Origin: Undaria pinnatifida
Taxonomy: Eukaryota > Sar > Phaeophyceae > Laminariales > Alariaceae
Length of the DNA: 64,000 nt
Assembly (NCBI GenBank): GCA_012845835.1
Contig: JABAKD010000028.1
Coordinates: forward strand, 6,548,796-6,612,795
Direction of reading: 5' to 3'
The notes under the pieces are model-generated. The model worked only from the letters and a program-made list of their open reading frames with translations, was not told the DNA's origin and ran no database searches. A program made the translations under genes and the position numbers. Positions 24,481 to 36,319 of this stretch are shown here, one piece after another (the first letter of the stretch is position 1; every line of letters starts with the position of its first letter).

Positions 24481-26450
24481 TGTGCGGTCAAAGAAGGTTG
24501 AAAACTGTAGTGCCGGTTGCCCGCTATAGTGCCTGTTAAATCGGCTGGGACAGAGGGGAACAACCGGCGATGGTAACATGCGGAGTAGTGCCGGTCGCCG
24601 CTATGAATACCATAGCCGTGGCGTCTTTTGCGACTGGCACATACTGGTGCTATAGAAGGATCGCTACTGCTGTATAAACTGGAAACTTTGTGGGTAAATG
24701 CAAGGACGGTTTGGGTATCATATTGGTACCCGAACAGTCCGTACGTTTACGGACAATCCCTAAGCGTTCAGAGCGCACCGTTGCGTCGGGTGGGGATATA
24801 GCAACCGCTGAACCGTAAATTTGACGAACTCCACACGTACCGCGCAATTAATCCTAACAACAAGGGAATAGAACAATCAAGCTCTGGATTTAGACAAAAC
24901 TACTCGCCAGTAGTTCGCGGCATTGTACACTCCTCGCGCGGCGACAAGCATTACCACCTTGTCATATGTACACAATTTGGCGCCACGGTCTTCGCTCACT
25001 GTCGTCATCGTTGACCGCGCGCAAGCCTGAGCACAACCAGCTACCATCACCTCATGACGGGGCTTTTCTCGTATCAGCATATACCACCCACCGCAAGCAG
25101 AAACCAACATTGGTCCTTTCATACCTCAGGCTGGGATAGCAAGCGCTTCTTGAGTCGATTGGGCCCTCTTCGTAGATCACTTAGTGTTCGGGAGGGTACA
25201 CGGTAGTTACGCCAAATTGAAAAGTGGTGTGCGTCCCAGAGCTGTCCTCTAGAAGTCACTTTCGTCGGGTTTCCATAGTTTTTTACGTTTCAACAATGTG
25301 GGGATGGGGGAACAGATAGCACACAACAGCAGTCTTACGCCTCTAGCAGCAGGATCCTCGCACATGATCCCCGTATTCCGTATTGTGAAGACGCAGTGTA
25401 GAGAATGTGAAAACCTGTGGGCAATGAAAGCACCTGCAGTAGCCTGCATCTCCGAGGTTGAGCTGCTGTGCTACTGAGAGAACCCCACCGACTCGAGAAG
25501 GACCCGGAAGACGGGCCTAAAAGGTACCAGTACCAGGTACTCGTATGGTTGAGCAGTACCGCAAACCCCTCGTGGCACTGGCAAGCCACTCCCGTGCAAT
25601 TTCCCCGGCGGTTCAGTTTTAACCGTGATGCCATTGCGCGTCGCGCTGCACTTGCTCAGGAATAGTCAACTTTGTGAATGGTCACCTCTGAATGGTAGAA
25701 CGAAGGCAACCCTCTGTGGTGATGTATTTGATCATAGCATCGGCTTTGACGGGTTGTTATGCTCAGCTCATTAAATTCAAGTCGATGGCGGCGCGCGTCG
25801 TGATACATTATGTAGCTACAGGTGCAACCTCTACTGTAGCTGCACATGTCTTCTTGCTTGCTGCAACTTGTATCACAGGCAGCGTCGCAAACAGCCACTG
25901 CCGATTCATCGTGCTGTGCAAAAATTGATTTTGGTGTTGCTACTCTCTACGCCACAAGTACATTTTGGTACCTACTCGTACTACCTCCCTATCGTACCTG
26001 TAATAATAGTATCATTCTGTATTAATAATAATAGCATACGCTACGAGTGCATACCTCGTATCATTTTGTATGCAATGCCATGTTTTTACAGCAGCAGAGC
26101 CAAACAATGTAAGACTAGACTACAGTAGTAGTGTACAAGTATTAGAGAGTGTTAAAACATTGGTACCAGGAATATAATAGACTAGACTAAGCATCGTGCC
26201 TAGGATTTGCGTTGCTCAAGGCATGCCGCATAGAAGACATTTTTTAACGGCAAAAATAAAAATAAAAATGAGCATTCGGCTCGCTCATGGAAACAGGGCT
26301 CGGAAACCAGCCCCCGCGAAGTTGCACGTGCGTGCTAGGCTACTCGAGTTTGCACGTAAATTCAATATCGATTTAAGTATGGCGGCTCCCTATGTGCAAG
26401 TCCGCGCAAAACGGCGGTTGAGGTGCCCAGACCAACCCGACCCCAGACCT
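24480..26450. other. no convincing gene
   Basis: A small ATG frame at 25692-25928 encodes a 78-residue, hydrophobic, Ala/Val/Thr-rich peptide with no recognised family. Nothing else stands out. Confidence 0.3.
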
Positions 26451-26502
26451 GACCCTAACACTAACCCTAACCCTAACCCATACCTTAACCCTAACCTTAG
26501 CC
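26450..26502 (+). repeat. interstitial telomere-like (CCCTAA)n
   Basis: CCCTAACACTAACCCTAACC.. continues to about 26500 with single-base variants (TACCTTAACCC). The unit is the complement of TTAGGG. It is short and flanked by unique sequence on both sides, so it is interstitial, not a chromosome end. Confidence 0.75.
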
Positions 26503-26745
26503 CAACACTGTGGGGGCTCTCGGTCTGCTCTCGAGGTCTGCAGGGGCAGCACTGAGTTTACGTTCAATTCTGAAAACCTTGCACGTATACGTGCAAATAA
26601 ACGCCTGGTCCTCGGAAGCCAGCGCCGAACCCTGAGAAAATCAATTGAAAAGGGTTGTCGAGATGGATCAGGGCACAGATTGTCGGAAGGGTGCCTGCAC
26701 CCCCATCAAAGTAGCCTGGAGCGGAGACCGACCAGCCGTCGTGTA

Positions 26746-27430
26746 GACTCATCCCACGCTAGGCTACGGGTGCAGCAGATTCTAATACTTTTTTGAGCTC
26801 GCCAACATGAGGATCTAGCTCAACATCTCACGGGAAATGTGACTTCGAAAAATATTCGTTCGCGCCACCCGACCAACACTTCTGTTCGCTAATCCCAAAA
26901 CAACATGTTACAGCTGTGCTCGCAAAACTATCGTGCAAACCGATAGAGTTCACCACTCTTATAGAGTTAATCACTCTTGAGGAGGTCAACGGGTCACATC
27001 GTCACATCGGTTAGAAACGTTTAGAGTAGAAAGTGCATCCCGTACCGTGGGACGATGTAGGGCAGCAGGGCGCGCCATATCCTCCAACCAGACGTCCATC
27101 ATTGGTGATGCCATGGCGGGAAAAGTATGTCACTGGTAGAGCAATCCCACACGGTAAGGGTGCAGCAGATTATAAGTAGTTTCCGAGCCCCCCACACGAG
27201 GAGCTCAATATCTCACACCCGAAAACATGACTTCGACCAAGGCATGGTCCGTTCGCACAATCCGACCAAGCTTCTATGCGCCTTTATTTAGAGTCGTGAA
27301 AAAAAACAAAACTCGTGAAATTACTTGACTATTTCCTAACCGATAGGTTCCTCGCTTTGGCGAGCTCAATCGCACAGATACATTGTTAGTTTATCCAACA
27401 ACTGCAGCCCCTACCGTAACCCCTACCGTG
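26746..27430 (+). repeat. tandem duplication, period about 395 bp, diverged
   Basis: GGGTGCAGCAGATT, then GAGGA-CTCAA-ATCTCAC, then GTGACTTCGA and CCGACCAA occur in order at 26766-26890 and again at 27160-27285. CCGTACCGTGGGA-type words close both units (27040, 27420). A stray copy of the last word is at 37155. Confidence 0.6.
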
Positions 27431-28430
27431 GGATGAGTGTACTATTACTGGTACGATCTCACGTCAGACAAAACTCGTATACTCAAGAATACAGCAAGCA
27501 ACCTCGCGTTTGGTGACGGCGGTGAGAACGGCCGAGGCGCACGTCCACTTGCTGCCAGAGGGTGCGCGCCACCTCCCCTCCAAGCAGTCGCCTCGTGGTG
27601 ATGCCGCTGCTGTGCCGTCGAATAAAGCACAGCACATTCGAGATCTAGCCGGAAAAGATGAGTAGAGTAGGTGGGCGGATAACTGATGTTTCCCCGACGC
27701 AACGCAGCCCAACATGCTAACTAGCAGAAATACCTCGACCAACTGACGGCAAGGAGGACGGCAACGATGACGGATAATGTGTGATAGGGCTTGAGAAGCG
27801 GGGGGAGCAGGTTGCGGTGGAAGTTAGTGGAGCACCGTGCGTGGCAGATCGGCACGAGGCTCGAAGCTCGTTATAAGTTGAGTACACGCCCTATGGTTTT
27901 CACCCTGGAGCACAGCCTTCTTGCCCATCATACCTGGTATAATTTAATCGGGACGCCCAATACTGGTCCGATTTGATATTTGGGGGACCACACAACAAAA
28001 TGATAGTTCTGCTGTCGAAAATAACAGTTCTGCTGTCAGCGAACGCGCCGGGCTAAATCTATGATCAGCTCGCATAGCGGTCAGGTCGCATCGCATCCAG
28101 GCACACGGTTGTCCTATCTTCAGCGAAAACCCCCTCCGGAAGTACAGGGCAGCGACGATGCCAATGAGAGGTGCCGGTTACCTTTTGCCGACCATTACTA
28201 TGTTTGCTCTTTTGCCTTTTAACGAAGCAGACGGATAGGGATATCAACGGTGTGCGATTGCAGTGTATGCGGTGGCGTAGACGGCTCTCCCGTGCGGGTT
28301 CGCCGATACCAACAAGCTTCAGACGCTGGTACCGATAGGTATCCGCGTGTGGAGCGTACGTGCCACGTTGTTGCAACCGCAGTCCACAGCAACGCCCCGG
28401 CGGAAAATGGAATCAAGCCGTGCATTTTGG
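27430..28430. other. no recognisable gene
   Basis: Nothing recognised on either strand. Confidence 0.35.
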
Positions 28431-28435
28431 TTTTA

Positions 28436-28916
28436 AGCACTGTGCGCGAAGAGTGGTGCCGTGCCGTGGCTACGCGAGCCGCAAAGCTACATTGTGCAAG
28501 CAAATGACCAAACGGCGTCGGCGAGTTGCGGGAAATGTCTCGACTTGTGCGATATGGTTATGACCAATCTATCCTGGCGCCGTCTGCGTTACGAGCGCAA
28601 TTACAAACTGTTTTCGCTGGTGAAAACAGCAGTGAATATGTATGTGAGCGATAGGGGTCCGCATGACGATCTGAACCAGGATATGATCTTCCGTTTTTTG
28701 GGTTGCCGAAAGATATCGGACTTAGACCGATTTAAACACATCTGTTCAACAGCGGGGACAACGCGGCATGCTGCCACTCCCTCTGATGAACGCCACTGTA
28801 GGGACGCGTGCTACGATAGAGGTGCGCCGCTTTCTTTTCTGATGTGTTCCTCAATTTGGAAGCTCAAGACCTCTCCCAAAACCGATTTGAAGAAAAACAA
28901 AGCTGCTACCGGATGA
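28436..28916 (+). CDS. open frame running into a MITE, uncertain
   Basis: An open frame without a clear ATG at its 5' end encodes a protein-like stretch (SWRRLRYERNYKLFSLVKTA, then DLNQDMIFRFLGCRKISDLD) before entering MITE-A copy 2 at 28803, where the reading is element-derived. If real, it is an exon whose 3' end was invaded by the element. No family was recognised. Confidence 0.25.
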
Positions 28917-29068
28917 AATAAAAAAGAAATGCCATGGCCTAGGTAGGTACACAACACGAGAACCATGCGAAAAAAAATGTCGCATTTCCGACGATCTCGG
29001 GTTTAAGAAGCCCCGTCATTTAGAAAATATTTCAGACGAAAAGTGCTACCTCCAATCGTAGCATGCGT
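28803..29068 (+). mobile_element. MITE-A copy 2
   Basis: 266 bp, GACGCGTGCTACGATAGAGG at the left and TCGTAGCATGCG at the right. All family landmarks are present (GGAAGCTCAAGACCTCTCCC, CCATGGCCTAGGT, CCCGTCATTTAG). Confidence 0.9.
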
Positions 29069-29205
29069 ATTAGTGCGCTACCTCTATTGGAATTGAGCCA
29101 CCTCACGTGGGACGAAAAAACTTTCGACGATTGGCATGGCGCAGCGTAGCTAACCATGCCAATGCGGATTCATATCGAAAAATTTGTAACAGTAGGAAAG
29201 CGAAG

Positions 29206-29471
29206 GACGCGTGCTACGATAGAAGGTTCACCAACCATTGTTTTTTCCGAAAATACCCCTCAATTCAGGAGCTTAAGGCCTCTCCCAAAAACTGATTCGG
29301 AGAAAAATAAAACTGCTACCGACCGAATGAAAAATCCCGCTGCCGAGGTACACGACGAGAGTCATGCAAATATTAATGGTCAATTCCCGGCGATTTTTGG
29401 GTTCAGGAGCCCCGTCATTCAGAAAACATTTCAGAAGAAAACTGCGAGGTACCTCTATCGTAGCATGCGTC
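29206..29471 (+). mobile_element. MITE-A copy 3
   Basis: 266 bp, same orientation as copy 2 and only 137 bp from it. Left end GACGCGTGCTACGATAGAAG, right end CTCTATCGTAGCATGCGTC. Confidence 0.9.
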
Positions 29472-29479
29472 TAAGACCG

Positions 29480-30580
29480 CAATGGAACAAGGGGGTCACC
29501 CGCGCGAATAACCCCGTACCATTGCAGAAAAGGTGCCCAAAAAAGGGGGTACCCCCCCCCTACCCTAATAATAGCTTTGGTCCTCTGTTGTATTAACGTA
29601 TTAATAGCTGAATTTTTTTTTTATAGATTAAGTTGCCGTGCGCTATGGACAACGCGTTTAGCGTGGTCTAAACATGACGAGCTATACTCTAGTCAATGCG
29701 CAATGCTCCTGGCGAGGGTTGTACATCTTATTCCATCGGTTGCTGCCACCTGTTGTGTATATAGAATCCGACGCGTTTGAAGAGATTTTGGAGGCATCCA
29801 TCTTCCTCACGCAAAATCCACCGTTGCGAGTGACCCCGTGTGGGACCAACCAGCCACGTCCGGCCTTGCCTACGGGGCGAACGGGTCGAATCCATGGTTG
29901 AAAACGACAAATAATACACCGCCTCAAAAATGTTGGCTCTCCAGCTATGTTCCAGCGAATATTGGAGTCATGGTTCGTCGGCAAAGACAGTCAGCCACAA
30001 ACAAGCAGGTACCAGCTAAAATTACAACAGAAAAAAATGTACATGCCGTCTCCGTTTCAGGAGATATGGCCACCAACCAGGTATGTATATGGCTCCTCTA
30101 TTGGAATGGTATCCCAGCCTATAAATAAATAGCAGTTAACGGCAATTCGCCATCATACCGGTTCGAGGTATATCACAACATGTTCCTTTCGACAACATGT
30201 CGTACCGCACCAGGGAATCAAAAACAAGGGGGCATAGGCATAGGCAGCTCACTACATGCCATCAGAGGGTATATCTGTACGATGAGGCCTAACATTGCTT
30301 CGCGCGTGTACCAGACCACGGCACAGTGTGGCAACACATTTCTTGTAGAATGAAAAAATTAGGAAGGGTCGATGGCCGCGTTCACGCAATACCTTCAACG
30401 GCAGTAATGAAGCAAACGACGAGTTGGGGACCGCAGGCAAACGCTATCCGTTGGAGGTCCGTGATGATGATTGGGCGGTGCCTAAGTAGCGGCACCAAGT
30501 CATTGTCAAGCCCCCGGTTTTCCCGCTCTATATTTCGCCGCGGGTGCATTGTTGCAGCGAGGGACTACGGCTGTGCTAAG
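29480..30580. other. no recognisable gene
   Basis: Nothing recognised on either strand. Confidence 0.35.
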
Positions 30581-30583
30581 GAG

Positions 30584-30906
30584 GTTTACCTCGTTTTGTT
30601 TTTACGTATGGAGTTCTAAGCCACTCGAAAAACTATCAAGACACATGGGGACTTCACGGCCGACGTGATGGCTGCCACACACATAGTTACGAAAGTGCGG
30701 AGTAACAAGTCTTTGCATGCATTTCGCGACGTCTTAAACTACATGGGGTTACCTCGTTTTTTTTTGCGTGTGGAGGTTTAAGCCACTCGAAACACTATCG
30801 GGACACATGGGGATTTCACGGCCGACGTAATGGCCGCCACACACATAGTTACAAAAGTGCGGAGTAGCAAGCCTTTGCATGCATTTCGCGAAATCTTAAA
30901 ACTGCA
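30584..30906 (+). repeat. tandem duplication, period about 162 bp
   Basis: Two units share GCCACTCGAAA (30620, 30782), ACACATGGGG, TTCACGGCCGACGT, CACACACATAGTTAC and CTTTGCATGCATTTCGCG, at about 85-90% identity by eye. Confidence 0.8.
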
Positions 30907-31123
30907 TACGACGGAACCAACCTCGCCGGTATTCCTGAACTGCTGAATAGTGAAATACTCCAGAGTGACCTCCCTTTCCGAACAGTATCGCCTGGGCCAA
31001 AGACTGCCTCGGATACTCCGGTATCTAACGTTTTTTCCTGTATAGTCTAACAAGTTGCAGTCTTCTGTGTGCAGCTGGCAAATTGAATGTATTTCTTCCA
31101 CGCGACCCTAACACTTGTTCGCA

Positions 31124-32330
31124 ATGCCGCTTCCACCTGTAACAGGTAGGTGTGCTTACGACTGTCCTGCGACTTCTGCCTGTGGGGTTTCCAATCCTAC
31201 TGGGCAGTCTGACACATTTGGTTGCCAAACCCAGCGGAGAGAAGCGGTGTTGTCTTTACCAACAGTGCCTGGTCTTTGTGAGGTTCATTGCCCAAGGAAG
31301 CAAGGTCGGGATACTCTGCAAACAGCATGCTGAGAACGGTATGGTAGGCGTCGTCTCCAAGCGTTGCTCGAGTGGGTCCTGCACGAACAAACCTTACTTG
31401 AATGTCCAAGGCAGTAAGGTGGCTGTGTGCTGCAAGCAACATGCGGTAGACGGCATGGTGGACGTAAACACCAGAACGTTGTTCGCATGACACCTGCACG
31501 AAGAACCCTAACTTCATTTTACAGGGCATCAAGAAGGCCGTGTACTGCGAGCAACATGCGGAGGACGGTGTGGTGAACGTGCACTGCCAACGCTGCTCGT
31601 ATTCCGCGTGCTCGACGGCGCCGAACTTCAACGTCAACGGGAGCAAAACATGGTTGTACTGAGGTCAACATGCTGAGGAGACCGAATGGTGGATGTTGTC
31701 AGCAGGCGTTGTTCGAAGGACTCCTGCACAGGGCGACCGAGCTTGAATGTCAAGAATCGCAAGGACGCCGTTTACCGATAGGAACATGCTGGGAAGGACA
31801 TGGTAATCGCCCGCGCCGGCCGTGGTTGCTCGCATGGCTCTTGTGAGAAGTTTCCTTCCTTTCATGTAGAGGGTTGCAGCAAGGCGGCGTACTGCAAACA
31901 ACATGCTAAGCACGGCATGGGAAATGTCAGGCGTAAACGTTCTCCTAATGTCGGCCACGCGTCATTGCCAACGCGGTGTATGTCGACAGCTGTTGCGAAA
32001 AACGCAGACACTAAACGCTGCCGGTATAACGGTAGTTTACGAGGTGTACGTGTCGTCTCCGTATCACCGCGTGAAACGATGAACCGTCGCAAACAATCGA
32101 GGCGGGATCTTGACGTGGCGCAGCATACTCCTCGCGTCGATCACGAGCCTGTTGGAGAGGGGGGGGCGGTTCAAGTGGCGGCGATAGTTTCCAGGCAGCC
32201 TGGCCCTCACACCTCATCTCACCGTGCCTTACCCGGACGCCTCCACGACAGCTCCGAAACGGCCAGCAGGCACACCAGTCAACGCTCGTCAAATATTGTA
32301 ACCTCGATGGTAACTTACCAACCATCTTGA
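31124..32330 (+). pseudogene. EsV-1-7 repeat pseudogene
   Basis: At least six EsV-1-7 repeats can be followed, for example CCLYQQC..ILCKQH near 31250-31340 and CSSGSC..VCCKQH. The frame then breaks: a shift near 31475-31490, a TGA replacing a Cys codon at 31660-31662, a shift near 31680, and a TAG at 31779-31781 where the C-x2-H should be. A better-kept repeat (CSHGSC..AYCKQH) follows at about 31830-31905. The open tail to 32330 resembles the C-terminus of the intact paralogue at 17032-18453, sharing the order PHT..RALP..R, so both derive from one ancestral gene. It is on the opposite strand to the intact copy. The start is unclear; an ATG at 31124 is possible. Confidence 0.85.
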
Positions 32331-32339
32331 GGACGTATC

Positions 32340-33470
32340 AAGACGGAGACGGAAGTTGGCGTATTTTTCTAGGAAAGCGTATCCTTGCTATATAAGCAAC
32401 TGCCGTGGGTACTGCTGGACATGTAGCATCCCTGTCGCTGTTCTTTCGTCTAAACCCAACGGCACGCTCGCGGTACATAAAAATATCGTGACGAAACGGC
32501 GGGGACCATGACATGCAGCGTGAGCAAAAGTGTAAAATCTGCCAAGTAACACGTAGGCCACTTCAATCTCTTGTTGTGAGCGTTATTGGGTTACTTTCGA
32601 TCAATACCAAGCCTTTCGTCACCCACCGTTTACAATCGTTGTAAACCGCCTGGTGTCTTTGGTGTGGAGGTTGTTACATCGTACACACCTGTTTTGACCG
32701 CAGACGACGCCGGATCGATACGGAAGAGAGCATGGTCATTATTCGGCTTGAAATACCTGTGTTTTGGAGGCTGGTCTCGCTGTCCCAATTGCTGCGTGCC
32801 TTTCTTCGGCCTATTTCTTCCCACCAGGGAAGAATATTTACCTCGGTGGTCGAACAGAGGTATATCTACAAAGCAATATGAAAGTAGTAGGGTTTGCGAA
32901 AAGACGTAGAAGACTAGTGAAAGTGCCGTTTCTTCCGTCAGCGTTTATTCTGCGTGACTCGCCGTGGAGGCGGAAGAGGCGGTTGACGAGGCAGCGACAT
33001 ATGCTATCCACCGCCGTATACCGTCCTTAGTAGGCCACGTCGACAGGTTGGTTGATAAAGGGGAGGTTATGGGACTCGGTGAACGGGGGGGGGGGGGTGG
33101 TATTAGCTTTTTAGTGCCCCTGCTTTTTTCGGGCGGCTCTGGTAGTCGGTGGCAGTACAGTTGACGCGCGTGAGCGGCTGTGGGGGGTGCCGCCCGACGG
33201 CCCGTTGCTACGACGGTGCGCTCTCGCCCGCTTAGTGTCGTGGAGGATGCGTCGTTTGTGTTGGACAGTAAATTATCACGGACGTCCTCTCGGTAATTGG
33301 CGTGGACTGCGAACGGATTCTGATTTGCCGGGGTGTCCCATTTTTACGGCGGTGGAGTGGTGAAACCCACGGAAAGCCGCGGGCAGACTGCAGGAATTAC
33401 GTGTGTACACACAACTTTTGCAAAGATGAATGAAGAGGAAAACCCTAAGAGGTATACTAAACCTGACGCG
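32340..33470. other. no convincing gene
   Basis: A short plus-strand frame near 32964-33100 (EEAVDEAATYAIHRR, then HVDRLVDKGEVMGLG) looks protein-like but has no proven start or splice partner. Confidence 0.3.
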
Positions 33471-33474
33471 TGCG

Positions 33475-33732
33475 GCGATGGAGGGCACAACTTTTTTTTT
33501 TCGTTTCCCCATTTCGGGATCTTGAAATATTTCTCCCATAACTGATTTGGATCGAGAAATAAAACTGCTACCCGAAGGAAACAATCCCTTGGCCTAGGTA
33601 CGTACACAGCGAGAATCATCACGTGAAAAAGACAAAAAAAGGCGTTTTTTTCCCGGCGATTTTGGGTTAAGGAGCCCCGTCATTCCGAAAACAATTCAGA
33701 CCAGGAATATCACCTCTATCGTAGAACGCGTC
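33475..33732 (+). mobile_element. MITE-A copy 4
   Basis: 258 bp. Left end GACGCGTGCGGCGATGGAGG, right end CACCTCTATCGTAGAACGCG. The internal GGCCTAGGTACGTACACAGC and GGGTTAAGGAGCCCCGTCAT are conserved. Confidence 0.85.
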
Positions 33733-33836
33733 TGTCTGTGCTTATTATATCATATGCAATTGTAGGTACTATGCACCAGCTGTGCACCGATTCGGCGCGG
33801 AGGGACAACTATTCTGCGGGGGAAGGCGGGTACCAC

Positions 33837-34088
33837 TTATGTATCTCGTAGAGTACTCGACCGTTTCGGGTACGTGGTAGCTTCAATCGACGCCCTACAT
33901 CGTGCCAACGCAGCTCTGACGGTGTCTAACCGATCCGGGGTCGGCGCCACGAACCTAACCACGGTGTCGTAAATTACGTATTTTGCGATACCGGTCGGAA
34001 TATTCTGCCCGCGCACGCGGATACGCCGTATCTCAGCGAGTGCTGGACCGGTTTGGGTACAGGATGGCTTCAATGATAGCTCTACCAC
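33837..34088 (-). CDS. open frame, uncertain
   Basis: An 83-codon minus-strand frame without ATG (..ALAEIRRIRVRGQNIPTGIA.., ..VVRFVAPTPDRLDTVR..) with protein-like composition. No family was recognised. It could be an exon or a transposon remnant. Confidence 0.2.
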   Translation of the reverse strand: MVELSLKPSCTQTGPALAEIRRIRVRGQNIPTGIAKYVIYDTVVRFVAPTPDRLDTVRAALARCRASIEATTYPKRSSTLRDT

Positions 34089-34451
34089 TCCAATGTCTGT
34101 AGGCAGACGAGGGCCTTGTGGTAGAGGAAAGAAGGCTGCGAGGAAGGAACTTCGCGCAACCCAACATCAGCTAGAGAAGGCGTTGCAGGTATATTGTCAG
34201 GCGTGACGGTGGGGAAAGCGCGCGTCAACCGCAACACACGTGACTACATAGCGCTGCCCAACGGCTAAGCAGGCTGGTGGGTAGCGTTATACATACACCC
34301 AACGACTTCTGGATGTGGGCGAGTGCACGTCCCAATGAATCCTTAAAGTCAAGTTACATTTAACGTCTCTCCCTTTTCAACAGCGCAGAGCCACTCGCGC
34401 AAGTGGCTGCCCATTATATTTGCAGGATGATGCGCCCAATCTAACCCCATA

Positions 34452-35024
34452 CAGTAGCGGCTACGGTTTAAGAGAGGTCCGTGCCAGCCCAGTTTCCCTC
34501 TCTTAAATCCGGTGAGCTAAAGCTTTATTTTTCCCCATCCGCCGGAGGATAAAAAAAAAAAAAAAAAAACTTAAATCCGGCTTTCTGTTATAATACTGTG
34601 TTGGCTACGGTATGAGAGAATATTCTCTTAAATCATATCTCACTCTCGCGGGAGGTCGCACAGGTGTGGCAAATGCGGTGCATCTCGCTGGTCCCGAGCG
34701 GGTCCACCACACCACAAGTGCCATGGAGGTACTGCCCGCAGACGCCTCTGCGTTGGTGATTTGTGAACTTCGGTGGGCCTGGCGTGTGGTCGGGGACAAC
34801 TGTGCAGCGACTGCCCGCTGCGCAGGGCATGGTATCTGCAGCTGCTGTGTGTGATGCGTGTGATGGCTATGTGGTGTGATTTCCAGCATCTCGATTTAAG
34901 AGAAAATCCTAGACACAAGAAGACCAGTTCTCTCTAAAATCGTTTTTGGTCGTGCCAGCCAATTCACCTCTCTTAAACCCGTACTTTATCTTAAACATTT
35001 TCTCTTAAGCCGTAGCCGCTACTG
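34452..35024. mobile_element. non-autonomous pogo-like element, 573 bp
   Basis: Terminal inverted repeats CAGTAGCGGCTACGGYTTAA-GAGA match at 23 of 24 positions, and both ends are flanked by TA (34450-34451 and 35025-35026). CAGT-starting ends and TA target duplication are the signature of the Tc1/mariner superfamily, pogo/Tigger branch. Subterminal CTCTCTTAAA and GTGCCAGCC words recur inside both ends. A long A-run lies at about 34550-34570. There is no transposase. Confidence 0.85.
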
Positions 35025-35364
35025 TACCCTAAATCCCGATATTGATATGCCTAATTTTATGTACATGCGTACACCAAACAAAACCGCGATTTGAACGGTT
35101 TCCCCATCTACGGCGGGGCCATCACTTACGGCTACTACCGTACCTGGTACCTCTATCCCTTTTATTCGCAACTTGACTAAGTTCTCCTCCTTTTCGGGTT
35201 CGCGGTGTGAATATTTGTTATTATCACGTTTTCGCCATAACATAGGAAAGTATGTTTTACGTCCGTTTTGATAATAATAGATAAAAGGCAGACCCACTTG
35301 CGCGGTAGTAGTGAAAGCGGGCAGGTGTAACATAGCATCCCCCCTGCCGCAGCCTGTGGAAAAC

Positions 35365-35602
35365 CACGCGTGCCACGGTAGAGGTACACCCCGAAAAAAG
35401 AAAAACTGATTTTTGGAGAAAAACAAAACTGCTCGTGTACCGGAATTACAAATCCCGCACGGGGGGGCTAGATACACAACGAGAATCATCATGCGAAATA
35501 AAAATGTCCGATTTTTTTTGCGACGATTTTGGGTTAAGGAGCTCCCCGTCATTCAGAAAAAAAAATAGCCAAAAAAAGGTACACCTCTATGGTAGCATGC
35601 AT
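35365..35602 (+). mobile_element. MITE-A copy 5
   Basis: About 238 bp. Left end ACGCGTGCCACGGTAGAGGT, right end CACCTCTATGGTAGCATGC. Its right half is then repeated twice more downstream. Confidence 0.85.
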
Positions 35603-35852
35603 TATCAGTTAATCGTACAAAAAAAGAGGTACCTACTTTTTTCCGACGATTTTGGGTTAATAAGGAGCCCCGTGACTCAGAGCCAACAAAAGGTATACCT
35701 CTATCGTAGCATGCACCATCATCAGTCAATCGTGCAAACAAATAAAAATGGCCAATTGTTTATTTTTTTCCGACGATTTCGGGTTAATTAAGGAGCCTCG
35801 TGAAATTCAGATTAAAAACATAGCCAAAAAAAGGTATACCTCTATCGTAGCA
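35510..35852 (+). repeat. tandem array of MITE-A right halves
   Basis: Three successive copies of the right half, each from CGACGATTT-GGGTTAA through AAGGAGCC-CGTGA to ATACCTCTATCGTAGCA, with the last motif near 35584, 35698 and 35839. Spacing is about 115-140 bp. Confidence 0.85.
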
Positions 35853-36050
35853 TTAGTTGTATCCACTCCGGAAGTTATACCGTGCCGATAGGGGGGTGGG
35901 TCCCTTCTGTCTGGGAAGTGAATCGGGAGTCAATCGAGGCGAGTAACCCTCCTGTTCCTTCGCGGTCTTGAACTTTTGTGGCTTGTAAAGTTTGCGGTAT
36001 GAATCCACGATCGGAATGGTAAGCTAAGCTGCGCGAACAAAATAAGCTAA

Positions 36051-36319
36051 GACGAATGCTACGATAGATAGAGGTACCTAGCAGTTTTCGTGCAAAAGGG
36101 TTTCTGAATGACGGGGCTCCTTAATTAACCCAAAAATCGTCGAAATTAGGCTTTTTTATTTTAGCATGATTCTCGTCGTGTACCTAGGGGCCTTGAGGTT
36201 TTTCATCCGGTAGCAGTTTTGAATCTTCCTCCATCTTAGTCTTTTGGGAGAGAGTCTTGAGCTCCCAAACTGAGGAAGCCTCAGAAAAATCGTGGTGCGC
36301 CTCCATCGTAGCACGAGTC
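36051..36319 (-). mobile_element. MITE-A copy 6
   Basis: 269 bp in reverse orientation: GACGAATGCTACGATAGATA at the left, CCATCGTAGCACGAGTC at the right, with CTGAATGACGGGGCTCCTTA near the left end. Confidence 0.9.

Noticed and set aside
35019..35552. 177-codon minus-strand ORF
   Set aside because: Much of it is the reverse of MITE-A copy 5; the remainder shows no recognisable protein features.
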